From Pseudomonas sp. NCCP-436 (lineage in GTDB: Bacteria; Pseudomonadota; Gammaproteobacteria; Pseudomonadales; Pseudomonadaceae), in contig NZ_BPLZ01000010.1 of NCBI RefSeq assembly GCF_019656335.1, positions 62,001 to 126,000 on the forward strand: a stretch of 64,000 bases of DNA, read 5' to 3'. This document shows positions 1-7,667 of the stretch, in pieces. Positions within the stretch are counted from its first letter, which is position 1, and the number at the start of each line of letters is the position of its first letter. The notes under the pieces were generated by a model. It worked only from the letters and a program-made list of their open reading frames with translations. It did not search any database and was not told where the DNA came from. The position numbers and the translations under genes were made by a program.

Positions 1-132
1 TCTCAGCCAAAGGCCTTCGAGCACGGCCAGGTAGCTGGCCAGGCCGATGGTGATGGCCGGAAAGACGATATGAAAGGAAATGGTGAAGGCGAACTGAACG
101 CGAGCGAGATCAAGCGCCTCAAGGCCGAACAT
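1..132 (-). CDS. cioA: Cyanide-insensitive cytochrome bd-type quinol oxidase subunit I (N-terminal part)
   Basis: Only the first 44 codons lie in the window; the gene runs off the left edge with the frame open. The peptide begins MFGLEALDLARVQFAFT and continues SFHIVFPAITIGLASYL, the hallmark N-terminus of CydA/CioA. The His of SFHIVFP is the conserved haem ligand of the first transmembrane helix. The enzyme is an inner-membrane quinol oxidase that reduces O2; the Pseudomonas CIO form resists cyanide. A GAGGA Shine-Dalgarno lies 6-7 bases before the ATG. CioA rather than CydA is preferred because the N-terminus matches what I recall of the Pseudomonas CIO protein; the Q-loop that would decide this is outside the window. 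Confidence 0.9.
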   Translation of the reverse strand, partial: MFGLEALDLARVQFAFTISFHIVFPAITIGLASYLAVLEGLWLR

Positions 133-277
133 GGCACATCCTCATACAGGTTATCCCGGCCCGGCCTGCTTGCCGGACATGGGCTCCAAGCGTTGGAGTC
201 GCAACCGCCACGATTGTTCTTATGGCATGAGACGCGGGCGCCCATCGCTCGCCGGAGAACGCCCCGGAAATTGCGTA

Positions 278-291
278 TTGACCCAGGTCAG
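278..291. promoter_or_regulatory. Weak ANR/FNR-like site upstream of cioA
   Basis: The sequence TTGAC-CCAG-GTCAG resembles the ANR/FNR palindrome TTGAT-N4-ATCAA with degenerate arms. It lies about 145 bases upstream of the cioA start in an otherwise non-coding 270-base gap between cioA and the AraC-type gene. In P. aeruginosa cioAB is repressed by ANR (established), which makes the position sensible, but the match is imperfect and may be chance. Confidence 0.25.
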
Positions 292-402
292 TTCTCGGGA
301 AAAAGCTTACGCCTTCCGTCGGAAAGCCATGCTGTGGTTATTTGCCGCGTGACAGATCACCACGGCACCAACATGGGAAAGGGCACAGGCAGGGGGCTGC
401 AC

Positions 403-1413
403 TCAGCGGAAATCACCGACGTCGGCGAGTTTGCGGCCGTTCTTGCGGAACTCAACCGGCGTCTGGCCGACCCAGCGTTTGAAGGCCCGATAGAAGGTGC
501 TTGGTTCGGAAAAACCGGTACGCTCGACAATCACCTCGATGCGCTCATCGGTGTTGAGTAGCAGTTCCTTGGCCAAACGACAACGGTAGTCACTGGCCAG
601 ATCGTTGAAACGCACACCAGTCATGGCCAGGCGCTCGCGCAATCGCCGTACCGGCATATCAAGACGGGTCGCCACCTGCTCCAGGGTCACGCCGCCATCG
701 GCCAGCAGCTCAGCGATCAGCTCGCGCACCTGGCGCACCAGTTGCTGCCGCTCGGCCTCCATCAACCGGCGCCGCAACAGCTTTTCATGCATGCGCAGCT
801 CCGGCGTTGCGACATGCCGTAACGGACGCGCCAGCACTGACGCATCAAACATCAGCACACAAGCCTCAGCCCCGAGGTATACCGGACAACCGTAAGCCGC
901 CTGGTAGTATTCGTCCGAAGCCCCCTCGGCATGGGCAAAATGCACTTCGTGCAGACTAAAGGAACCGTCGCTCAGACTTGCAAACAGACGAACCAGCACG
1001 CCGACCAACATTTCCGACCAGTGCCGTGGCATGTTCGCTGGCAACGTGATGCGTAATCGCGCCCGGGCCGTATCGCATTCCAGCTGCGCTTCGGCCGACT
1101 CGCATAACAGCCGCATATAGCGCAGGGCATGGCGCAGGCCGGCGCCAAATGTTGGGCCGGAGAAGAACAGGGCCTGCAGCCACTGCAGCTGGATGCTTGG
1201 CAAATGCCGGCTGAGGAACAGGCCGACATGCTCCTCGCCACAGAGTTCTCCGGCAGCCTGCCAGAACACCGCCTGGTGTTCACCGTCCAAGCGGCCGTCT
1301 TCTGAGAGGGAAATGCGCGCCAACAGCGCGGCCGGATCCACCCCACAGGCCTGCAAGGCATCAATCACCGGACGCGTCAACGCCATGTCCCTGGTCAGAT
1401 CACGCATGTTCAT
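403..1413 (-). CDS. AraC-family transcriptional regulator
   Basis: This 336-residue protein has the two-part layout of the OruR/ArgR-like AraC subgroup. An N-terminal ligand-binding region (about residues 20-205, of the Arabinose_bd type) precedes a C-terminal double helix-turn-helix (about 235-330). In the latter, 'LEQVATRLDMPVRRLRERL' and 'IEVIVERTGFSEPSTFYRAF' are the two recognition segments, and GFSEPSTFYRAFKRW is the typical AraC signature. It is transcribed toward cioA and divergently from the MazG-like gene. A second ATG two codons in (1407) is also possible; neither has a strong ribosome site. The effector and target genes cannot be read from the sequence. Confidence 0.88.
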   Translation of the reverse strand: MNMRDLTRDMALTRPVIDALQACGVDPAALLARISLSEDGRLDGEHQAVFWQAAGELCGEEHVGLFLSRHLPSIQLQWLQALFFSGPTFGAGLRHALRYMRLLCESAEAQLECDTARARLRITLPANMPRHWSEMLVGVLVRLFASLSDGSFSLHEVHFAHAEGASDEYYQAAYGCPVYLGAEACVLMFDASVLARPLRHVATPELRMHEKLLRRRLMEAERQQLVRQVRELIAELLADGGVTLEQVATRLDMPVRRLRERLAMTGVRFNDLASDYRCRLAKELLLNTDERIEVIVERTGFSEPSTFYRAFKRWVGQTPVEFRKNGRKLADVGDFR

Positions 1414-1555
1414 CGCTGTTATTGTGATTTTTGAACCGCGTCATCTTATGGCCGTGTGCCATCTCACGCAAATCATCAGCCACCATTCTGGTTGCGCCGG
1501 CGCTTGCAGCACGCGACATTCGCCCCGAAGCTATGCGGCTCGAAAGGAGCCCTCG

Positions 1556-1861
1556 ATGAACCTGCACGAACTAACCGCCCGTCTGCACGCCATTCGCGAC
1601 CACAACCAGTGGCAGCGTTTTCACAGTCCGAAGAATCTGGTCATGGCCGCCAGCGTCGAAATGGCTGAGCTGATGGAAATCTTCCAGTGGCTGAGCGAGA
1701 ACGAATCGCGTCGCCTGGGCGACGAACAGCTTGCCCATGCCGGCCAAGAGATCGGCGACGTTGTGCTCTATCTGTTGCTGCTGTGCAGTGAGCTTGGTCT
1801 GGACATGGATAAGGTAGTACGCGACAAACTGGCCGACAGCGAGAGGCGCTTCGTCCGATGA
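1556..1861 (+). CDS. MazG-like nucleotide pyrophosphohydrolase
   Basis: This 101-residue all-alpha NTP pyrophosphatase is of the MazG/RS21-C6 (dCTPase-like) type, which hydrolyses non-canonical or excess (d)NTPs to NMP and PPi. The metal-binding pattern is visible: EMAELMEIFQW (ExxE) followed by EIGDVVLYLLLL (ExxD). The ATG at 1556 is chosen because AAAGGAG lies 6 bases before it and the protein then starts at the family's normal position; the frame is open further upstream without family similarity. The stop overlaps the start of cmoM by four bases, so the two are translationally coupled. The exact substrate cannot be assigned. Confidence 0.88.
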   Translation: MNLHELTARLHAIRDHNQWQRFHSPKNLVMAASVEMAELMEIFQWLSENESRRLGDEQLAHAGQEIGDVVLYLLLLCSELGLDMDKVVRDKLADSERRFVR

Positions 1862-2607
1862 GCGACCGTCACTTCGATGAGCTGGCCGCACGCTTCGCCG
1901 AGAAGATCTACGGCGGCGCCAAAGGCGCCATCCGCCTGGCCGTGCTGCAGGCTGATCTGGCCGAAGCACTGCCACAGCGCCCCTTGCGCGTGCTGGATGT
2001 AGGCGCCGGGCTCGGCCATATGAGCCTGTGGCTGGCTGAACGCGGTCACGCCGTGACCTTGGCCGAACCTGCTGCGCCAATGCTCGACGGTGCGCGCCAG
2101 CGGTTTGCCGAGGCCGGCTGCAGCGCCACCTTCATCCAGGCACCCTGGCAGGAACTGCCCGACCATTTCGACCAGCCCTTCGATGTGCTGCTATGCCATG
2201 CCGTACTGGAATGGCTGGCCGAACCTGCCGCCATTCTCCCCGTGCTGCACCAGCTGACCACACCAGGCGGCTGGCTGTCGCTGGCCTTCTACAACCGCGA
2301 CGCGCTGATCTACCGCAATCTGCTCAAGGGGCACTTCCGCAAGCTGCGCAAGGAACGTTTCGCCGGCGAGGGGCAGAGCCTGACGCCTCAGCAGCCGCTG
2401 GATCCGCGTGAACTGGAGATGCAACTCCAGCCAGCCTGGCAGGTCGAAAGCCGCAGTGGCGTGCGCGTGTTCCACGACTACATGCCGCAGGAATTCCAGA
2501 CCAGAGCCGCACCAGCCGAAGTGCTGGAAATGGAGCTGGCTTATCGCCGTCATCCTGCCTTTGCCGGGCTCGGCCGCTACCTGCACTGGATCTGCAGACC
2601 ACGCTGA
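1858..2607 (+). CDS. cmoM: tRNA 5-carboxymethoxyuridine methyltransferase CmoM
   Basis: This 249-residue class I SAM-dependent methyltransferase was formerly called SmtA. The SAM site is VLDVGAGLGHMSLWLAERGH (about residues 44-63), followed by the acidic motif II position LAEPAAPML. The C-terminal part 'VRVFHDYMPQE' and 'RRHPAFAGLGRYLHWIC' matches CmoM. It methylates cmo5U at tRNA wobble position 34 to give mcmo5U (family knowledge). The start codon overlaps the stop of the MazG-like gene (ATGA). Length is close to the roughly 260 residues of E. coli CmoM. Confidence 0.88.
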   Translation: MSDRHFDELAARFAEKIYGGAKGAIRLAVLQADLAEALPQRPLRVLDVGAGLGHMSLWLAERGHAVTLAEPAAPMLDGARQRFAEAGCSATFIQAPWQELPDHFDQPFDVLLCHAVLEWLAEPAAILPVLHQLTTPGGWLSLAFYNRDALIYRNLLKGHFRKLRKERFAGEGQSLTPQQPLDPRELEMQLQPAWQVESRSGVRVFHDYMPQEFQTRAAPAEVLEMELAYRRHPAFAGLGRYLHWICRPR

Positions 2608-2683
2608 CTACCGGATATGGATGCATGCGGGAGCCAGGCACAATCTGCAGCAAAGTCTCTGTACAGACTCCACGGAGGCCATC

Positions 2684-3280
2684 ATGCGAAGTGTCATCAC
2701 CTGGCTCAGCCTGTTGCTGACGGCATGCCAGAGCGCCAATCCTTACCGGGCCGAGTCTCTGCCGATCCCGACAGCCCCGCCCGGGGCCGCCAGCACCTTC
2801 GACCGCAGTGCCTATCCTGCCCCGCCACGCGATTACGGCCACTACCGCAGTTGGAGCTGGGCTGACGGGCAGCCGTCGAGCACCAGCCCTGCGGCAGATG
2901 CCGGACAACTGGCACAAAGCATCAGCGCCACCCTCGATCAGTACGGCCTGCGGCCGGCAATCAGCGGCAGCGGCGAGTTACTGGTTCGCGCCCACGTCGA
3001 GCAGCAGACCCGCCTGTACCACTACCAGGACAATTGGGGCGGCTACTACGGCAGTCACCCTCACTGGAATCCTCACTACGCAGCCTGGGGCACACTACCA
3101 ATAACCCGCAGCGTTGAACGCAAGGTGACTGTAGCCCGGATAGACCTAGTTGATGCGCACGACCGCCAGATAGTCTGGAGCGGACAGGGCGAAGCCTTCA
3201 CCGGCCAGGATCAGGCAGCTCAGGCCAGCTCCCTGAGGGCGGCCCTTCGCGCGGCACTGAACGGCTATCCACCATACTGA
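2684..3280 (+). CDS. DUF4136 family lipoprotein
   Basis: This 198-residue predicted lipoprotein begins with a short signal peptide ending in LLLTAC, a lipobox with Cys at about residue 15. A DUF4136-type core follows (DYGHYRSWSW near the front, RKVTVARIDLVDAHDRQIVWSG near the end). The ATG at 2684 is preceded by CGGAGG at 2673-2678; the open frame extends further upstream but only overlaps cmoM out of frame. The next gene encodes a paralogue with the same YHSWSW and KVTTLQIDLYDARDGKLVW blocks. It is likely anchored in the outer membrane facing the periplasm. Function is unknown. Confidence 0.85.
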   Translation: MRSVITWLSLLLTACQSANPYRAESLPIPTAPPGAASTFDRSAYPAPPRDYGHYRSWSWADGQPSSTSPAADAGQLAQSISATLDQYGLRPAISGSGELLVRAHVEQQTRLYHYQDNWGGYYGSHPHWNPHYAAWGTLPITRSVERKVTVARIDLVDAHDRQIVWSGQGEAFTGQDQAAQASSLRAALRAALNGYPPY

Positions 3281-3324
3281 TCAACAACCCTCCTCAGTCC
3301 TCCTCAGTGAAATCGGAGACTCTT

Positions 3325-3878
3325 ATGCGCCCCCTGACCTGCTTGCTGCTGATGCTATTGCTGGGAGGGTGCAGCACCCTCGACCTGGATCGCGACTACG
3401 ATCCGAACCGCGACTTTGCGACCTATCACAGCTGGAGCTGGCGGACGCCGCGACTCGTCTACCAGCCCGCCGACCCGCGACTCCAGAGCGACCTAACCGA
3501 GGCCCGCATCAGCCAAGCGATAGCCAATCAGCTTGAACAGCGCGGTCTGCGCCTGGTTCCAGCTCAACAAGCCGACCTGCTTGCCCAGAGCGTACTGATA
3601 GTTGATGAGCGCCTGGATCAAGTCACCACCCATTACGGCGGCGCCTGGTCCGGCTACTGGGGGGCTACTTGGCTGGCCCGGCCTTCAGCGAAACACGCCG
3701 GGTGGACTACAAGGTGACTACCCTGCAGATCGACCTCTACGACGCTCGCGACGGCAAGCTGGTCTGGCGCGGCAGCGGCGCCCAGATAATGCGCAAGCTG
3801 CCACCCAGCCCGGCAGAGCGCGAACGGGCAATTCGCGAGACGGTAAACCAGATACTTTCCCAGTATCCACCTCACTGA
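3325..3878 (+). pseudogene. Second DUF4136 lipoprotein, frameshifted
   Basis: This is a paralogue of the preceding lipoprotein. It has lipobox LLLGGC, YHSWSWRTPRL, and then ILIVDERLD-type sequence up to WSGYWG. The frame then changes: the first frame runs GATWLARPSAK to a stop at about 3717, while the expected continuation GYLAGPAFSETRRVDYK through QILSQYPPH lies in another frame to 3878. The break is at a run of six G (3659-3664); one more G would restore WSGYWGGYLAGPAF. The start at 3325 has CGGAGA at 3314-3319. Either a real inactivation, a phase-variable tract, or a one-base sequencing error; the downstream part looks undecayed, which favours a recent or artefactual change. Confidence 0.75.
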
Positions 3879-3998
3879 GTGAGGCCGGCTGCCAGTGGCG
3901 TCGACGCCACAGGTCACAGAGTCATCATCAGGCTCTGATGCAGCACACCCGGCAACTGGCGTAAGCTCCTCCCCCTTAAATTCCCTTAGGAGTACTTG

Positions 3999-4448
3999 AT
4001 GAACCACATCAGCAGCTGGCTGCTGGCCCTCCCCTTCCTTGCCGGCGCATTGATGCCTCTGCAGGCGGGCATCAACGGACAGCTTGCCCGTCAGCTTTCC
4101 AGTGTATTTTCGGCAGCCCTGATCTCCTTTGCCGTCGGCACCCTGGCACTGCTGCTGATAACCCTGAGTCAGAGAGAAATACCCGCCTTCAGCGCGCTCC
4201 GCGAACTGACCTGGTGGCACTGGAGCGGCGGCCTGCTCGGCGCATTCTTCATCGCTACCGCGGCCTTTGCCGGTCCAAGAGTCGGAGCGCTGCTGTTCAT
4301 GGCACTGGTGATCGCCGGACAACTGGCCATGGCCGTGGCCCTCGACCACTTCGGCTGGGCCGGTTTTCGTGAGTCACCCGTTAACTTCAGCAAGATTGCC
4401 GGACTGGCACTGATAGTTGCCGGTATCTGGATGATCAGACGCGCCTGA
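3999..4448 (+). CDS. YdcZ/DUF606-type small membrane transporter
   Basis: This 149-residue protein has about five hydrophobic helices and the DUF606 (YdcZ) half-transporter pattern: 'MPLQAGINGQLARQL' near the N-terminus, GGLLGAFFIATAAFAGPRVG in the middle and ALVIAGQLAMAVALDHFGW after it, with a final IAGLALIVAGIWMIRR helix. It belongs to the drug/metabolite transporter superfamily and probably works as a dimer. The start at ATG 3999 follows TTAGGAG (3986-3992); a TTG directly before it is ignored. The 3' end overlaps the convergent downstream gene by 75 bases, an unusually long overlap that is supported on both strands. Substrate unknown. Confidence 0.85.
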   Translation: MNHISSWLLALPFLAGALMPLQAGINGQLARQLSSVFSAALISFAVGTLALLLITLSQREIPAFSALRELTWWHWSGGLLGAFFIATAAFAGPRVGALLFMALVIAGQLAMAVALDHFGWAGFRESPVNFSKIAGLALIVAGIWMIRRA

Positions 4449-5384
4449 ATCAGCTTTCTCGAACCGATAGAACAGATTCGGTTCGCTGACTAAAAACAGA
4501 TTGCCATACTCATCAAAGGTCATCCCTTCGCCCTGCGGGACGCTGTCCTGCAGACCGGCGAAACCGCTCAGCAGTGTCTGATAGCCAATCAGCTTCCCCT
4601 GATGATCCAGCTCGACCAACATCTTCGACTGGTCACTGAGCACCATCAGGTGACCTGTACATGCGTCGAAATGTACCGAGGACAAGTCGGTGACCGGCAT
4701 TTCTTCGACCCAGTCCTGACGATCAATGATCTCGAGATCGAAATCCCCTTCCATGCTGCGCTTAAGGCCACGGATCTCGTAGAGCTTGCGCGGTGAGTGC
4801 TCCTTGACCACGAACAGCCGGTCGCTCCGGCGGTCATAATCAAACCCCTCGAAGCCTTGGTTACCGCCCAAATCAATGCTCAGGGTCAGAGCCCGGTAGT
4901 CGTCGCGATACAACGTACGAGGCCTGTCAGGCAATTGAATGCGTACCAGTGCCTGACTGCGCTCTTCGCTCACCAGCAACTGACCGTCTCCCAGGTAGGC
5001 CACCCCCTCCACATCGCTGAATCCGTTCAGCGGATAGCGCTCCAGCAAGCGTCCGTCTCGATCCAGTAGCAGCAGTTGCTCAGGATTGTTGACCACCGCC
5101 CAAATATGCCCACGCTCATGGTCGTAGCTCAAGCCGGAAAGGTTGTCGTTAACCCCATGGACTTCCCGAGCATCGATCGTGACCCGGAACTTGGAGTGCA
5201 ACAGGCTTCGCGGTGCCATGTCACCCTCATGCCACTGGCTGCTAATCCAGAAATACAGCCGGTCGTCCAGGTGCAGCTGGTGCAGTATCTGATGGACACT
5301 CAGCAAGGAGAACAACAGGAGCGCCCATTTCCATGGGCTGGTGACAGACAGCCTTCCCGGCCACCCCTTGATAGCGGACAACAT
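4374..5384 (-). CDS. SdiA-regulated (YjiK-like) domain protein
   Basis: This 336-residue protein has one N-terminal membrane anchor (WALLLFSLLSVHQIL, about residues 17-31) followed by a periplasmic beta-propeller-like SdiA-regulated domain. Recognisable blocks are NLSGLSYDHERGHIWAVVNN, FSDVEGVAYLGDGQLLVSEE, 'GFEGFDYDRRSDRLFVVKE', DLSSVHFDACTGHLMVLSDQ and GEGMTFDEYGNLFLVSEPN. The start at 5384 (MLSAIKG) puts the hydrophobic segment close to the N-terminus; an upstream TTG start at 5459 adds 25 residues of unconvincing sequence. The family name reflects E. coli regulation by SdiA, and the biochemical role is unknown. Convergent with the YdcZ-like gene. Confidence 0.8.
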   Translation of the reverse strand: MLSAIKGWPGRLSVTSPWKWALLLFSLLSVHQILHQLHLDDRLYFWISSQWHEGDMAPRSLLHSKFRVTIDAREVHGVNDNLSGLSYDHERGHIWAVVNNPEQLLLLDRDGRLLERYPLNGFSDVEGVAYLGDGQLLVSEERSQALVRIQLPDRPRTLYRDDYRALTLSIDLGGNQGFEGFDYDRRSDRLFVVKEHSPRKLYEIRGLKRSMEGDFDLEIIDRQDWVEEMPVTDLSSVHFDACTGHLMVLSDQSKMLVELDHQGKLIGYQTLLSGFAGLQDSVPQGEGMTFDEYGNLFLVSEPNLFYRFEKADSGASDHPDTGNYQCQSGNLAEVNG

Positions 5385-5545
5385 AGAAAACGCTCGCTTC
5401 GGCAATGGAGGTGCCGCGCACTGACCGTACAGTCCGGTGGCGGGCCAGGTGTCGGACAACCCTGGCGATCAGTGGTTCAGGGCAAACTGCACGATTTCGC
5501 GCGAACGGGCGAGCCGGCGAGCAGACGGCGCCCGGAGACAAACAT

Positions 5546-7477
5546 TCAGAGCCTGAACTTACCCATCTGTCTGGCCAGATCTTCGGCCAGGCGACTCAGG
5601 GTACGGCAGTCCTCGCGACAGGAGCGCACCTCATCGGCGGTAGCATGGGCCAGATCGGCGATCCCCTGGACATTGCGGTTGATTTCTTCGGTTACCGAGC
5701 TTTGCTCCTCGGTGGCGGCCGCCACCTGGGTGTTCATGTCACTGATGCGTTCGATCTGTCCGGTAATCGCTCCCAGCGACTGCCCGGTGCGCTGTGCAGA
5801 CTCAACACCAGTGGCGGTGGCCGACTGGCCGGCGTGCATCGAGCTGACCGCGGTTTCCGCGCCTTGCTTGAGGCGCTGAATCATCTGCTGGATCTCGTCG
5901 GTCGAGGCCTGGGTGCGACTGGCCAGTGTACGCACTTCGTCAGCCACCACCGCGAAGCCACGGCCCATCTCACCAGCCCGGGCCGCCTCGATCGCAGCGT
6001 TGAGTGCCAGCAGGTTGGTCTGTTCGGAAATGCCGCGAATCACTGCCAGCACCTGATCGATGGAGGCCACCTCCTCGGCCAGCTTGCTCACCGCTCCAGC
6101 CGCACTGCCAATATCTGCCGACATCCGTTCGATATGAGCGACGGACTGGCCGACCACCTGACGTGCTTGCTGCGCCTCGTCACGGGCGACATGCGACGAC
6201 TGGGCTGCGTTACTGGCGTTACGCGCGATTTCCTGCACGGTCAGGCCCATCTCATGTACGGCCGTGGCTACCATATCGGTCATTTCCTGCTGCTGGCCGG
6301 CACGCCCGGCGGTGTTATCCACCACCTGAGCCACCTGTTCCACGGCCAGGCGCAGACGCTCGCTGATGGCCAGTACTTCGCCGATCAGCTCGCGCTGACT
6401 ACCGAGAAAACGATTGAAGCCGCGGGCCAGATCGCCCAGTTCGTCAGCCCGTGCATCGTTCAGGCGGCGGGTCAGGTCGCCGCCGCCACCACCGATTTCC
6501 ACCAGCGCCTGGGTCACCTGACGTATCGGCCGAACCAGCCCACGCGCCAGCACCACCACCAGCCCCAGAAATAGTAAGGCCACGGCAATACCGATCAGGC
6601 TAGTGGTCAGCAGAGCCTGGCGCGCTTCGCCATAGATCTCATTCTCCGGCACCTCGCTGACCAGCCACCAGTCGATACTGGCGAGCTTCTGCGCCACCGC
6701 CAGAAAGGCTTCACCCTGCCGCTCGAAACGCACCGCGCCGCTGCCGCCAGCCAGCACCTTGCGACCGGCTTCATCACCGAACAGTTCGACAAGCCTGGCC
6801 CTGCCACTGAGTTCGGAACGAGGATGCACCTTGATGTCGCCCTCGGCATCAACGAGAAACACCTGGCCACGCTCGCCGAAGCGGAACGCGCTGATCATCT
6901 GCGACATGTCGGCCAGGTTGTAACCCAGCCCGGCCACTCCCAGGGTCTTGCCGTCGCGCTTGATGCGCTCATTGATGAACAGGGTTGGCAGGCGAGTGGT
7001 TTTGTCGATATCTATTTCCACCACCTGGTCACGGTCGCTGTCGACCAGTCGGTAGAACCACTGATTTTCCGCCTGACTACGGTCGATGGTGCGCATCAAC
7101 CCCTCTCCAGTGGTGTAGTTGCCGCTGGCCAGGGCAACGATGGAGGTCGTCATGGCGTTCTGCTGTGCCCGTACGCCTTCCAGATAGCGCGCAAATACCG
7201 GCCGTTGAGCCTCGTCCTCCCCGCCTGCCAGCCAGTCCTGTACCAGGGTGTTGCTGGCAATCGCGGCGTTGGCCGTGATCGGTGCACTGAGCACCCGCTC
7301 CAGATCATTGCGAATGGCCTGCACCCGGGCCGGCAGGGCTTCTTCGACCAGATAGCGCTCGGTGAGCCGGTCAACCACCGCCGAATAGATTCCGACCACG
7401 ATGAGGATACTGGCGAGCAGGGCCGCGCCCATGCTCAGAATCAACTGCCACTGAATACTGCGTCGCCAGAGCTGCAT
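5546..7477 (-). CDS. Methyl-accepting chemotaxis protein (dCache type)
   Basis: This 643-residue inner-membrane chemoreceptor has TM1 at about residues 11-31 and a periplasmic region of some 250 residues. The region contains dCache hallmarks ([55 protein letters not shown]), which suits binding of amino acids or other small ligands. TM2 (about 290-312), a HAMP domain and the signalling domain follow. The conserved hairpin tip is [20 protein letters not shown] and is followed by [17 protein letters not shown]. There is no C-terminal CheR/CheB pentapeptide. It stands alone, not in a che operon. The ligand cannot be predicted from sequence. Confidence 0.93.
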   Translation of the reverse strand: MQLWRRSIQWQLILSMGAALLASILIVVGIYSAVVDRLTERYLVEEALPARVQAIRNDLERVLSAPITANAAIASNTLVQDWLAGGEDEAQRPVFARYLEGVRAQQNAMTTSIVALASGNYTTGEGLMRTIDRSQAENQWFYRLVDSDRDQVVEIDIDKTTRLPTLFINERIKRDGKTLGVAGLGYNLADMSQMISAFRFGERGQVFLVDAEGDIKVHPRSELSGRARLVELFGDEAGRKVLAGGSGAVRFERQGEAFLAVAQKLASIDWWLVSEVPENEIYGEARQALLTTSLIGIAVALLFLGLVVVLARGLVRPIRQVTQALVEIGGGGGDLTRRLNDARADELGDLARGFNRFLGSQRELIGEVLAISERLRLAVEQVAQVVDNTAGRAGQQQEMTDMVATAVHEMGLTVQEIARNASNAAQSSHVARDEAQQARQVVGQSVAHIERMSADIGSAAGAVSKLAEEVASIDQVLAVIRGISEQTNLLALNAAIEAARAGEMGRGFAVVADEVRTLASRTQASTDEIQQMIQRLKQGAETAVSSMHAGQSATATGVESAQRTGQSLGAITGQIERISDMNTQVAAATEEQSSVTEEINRNVQGIADLAHATADEVRSCREDCRTLSRLAEDLARQMGKFRL

Positions 7478-7667
7478 ACGGCGTCTCCTGCTGCGGCCGG
7501 GGATACTGGATCAGCAATTGGATACCAAACTGTACACAAAATGCAATTCTCTCTCCTTGAAAGAGCTATCGACAGAACGACGTCCTGCTTTACCTCTTTG
7601 CAGCGTAAAACCAGCCTCTCCGACAAACGGAACATCTGGGCCGATCATAGAACCAATCTGCAGAACT

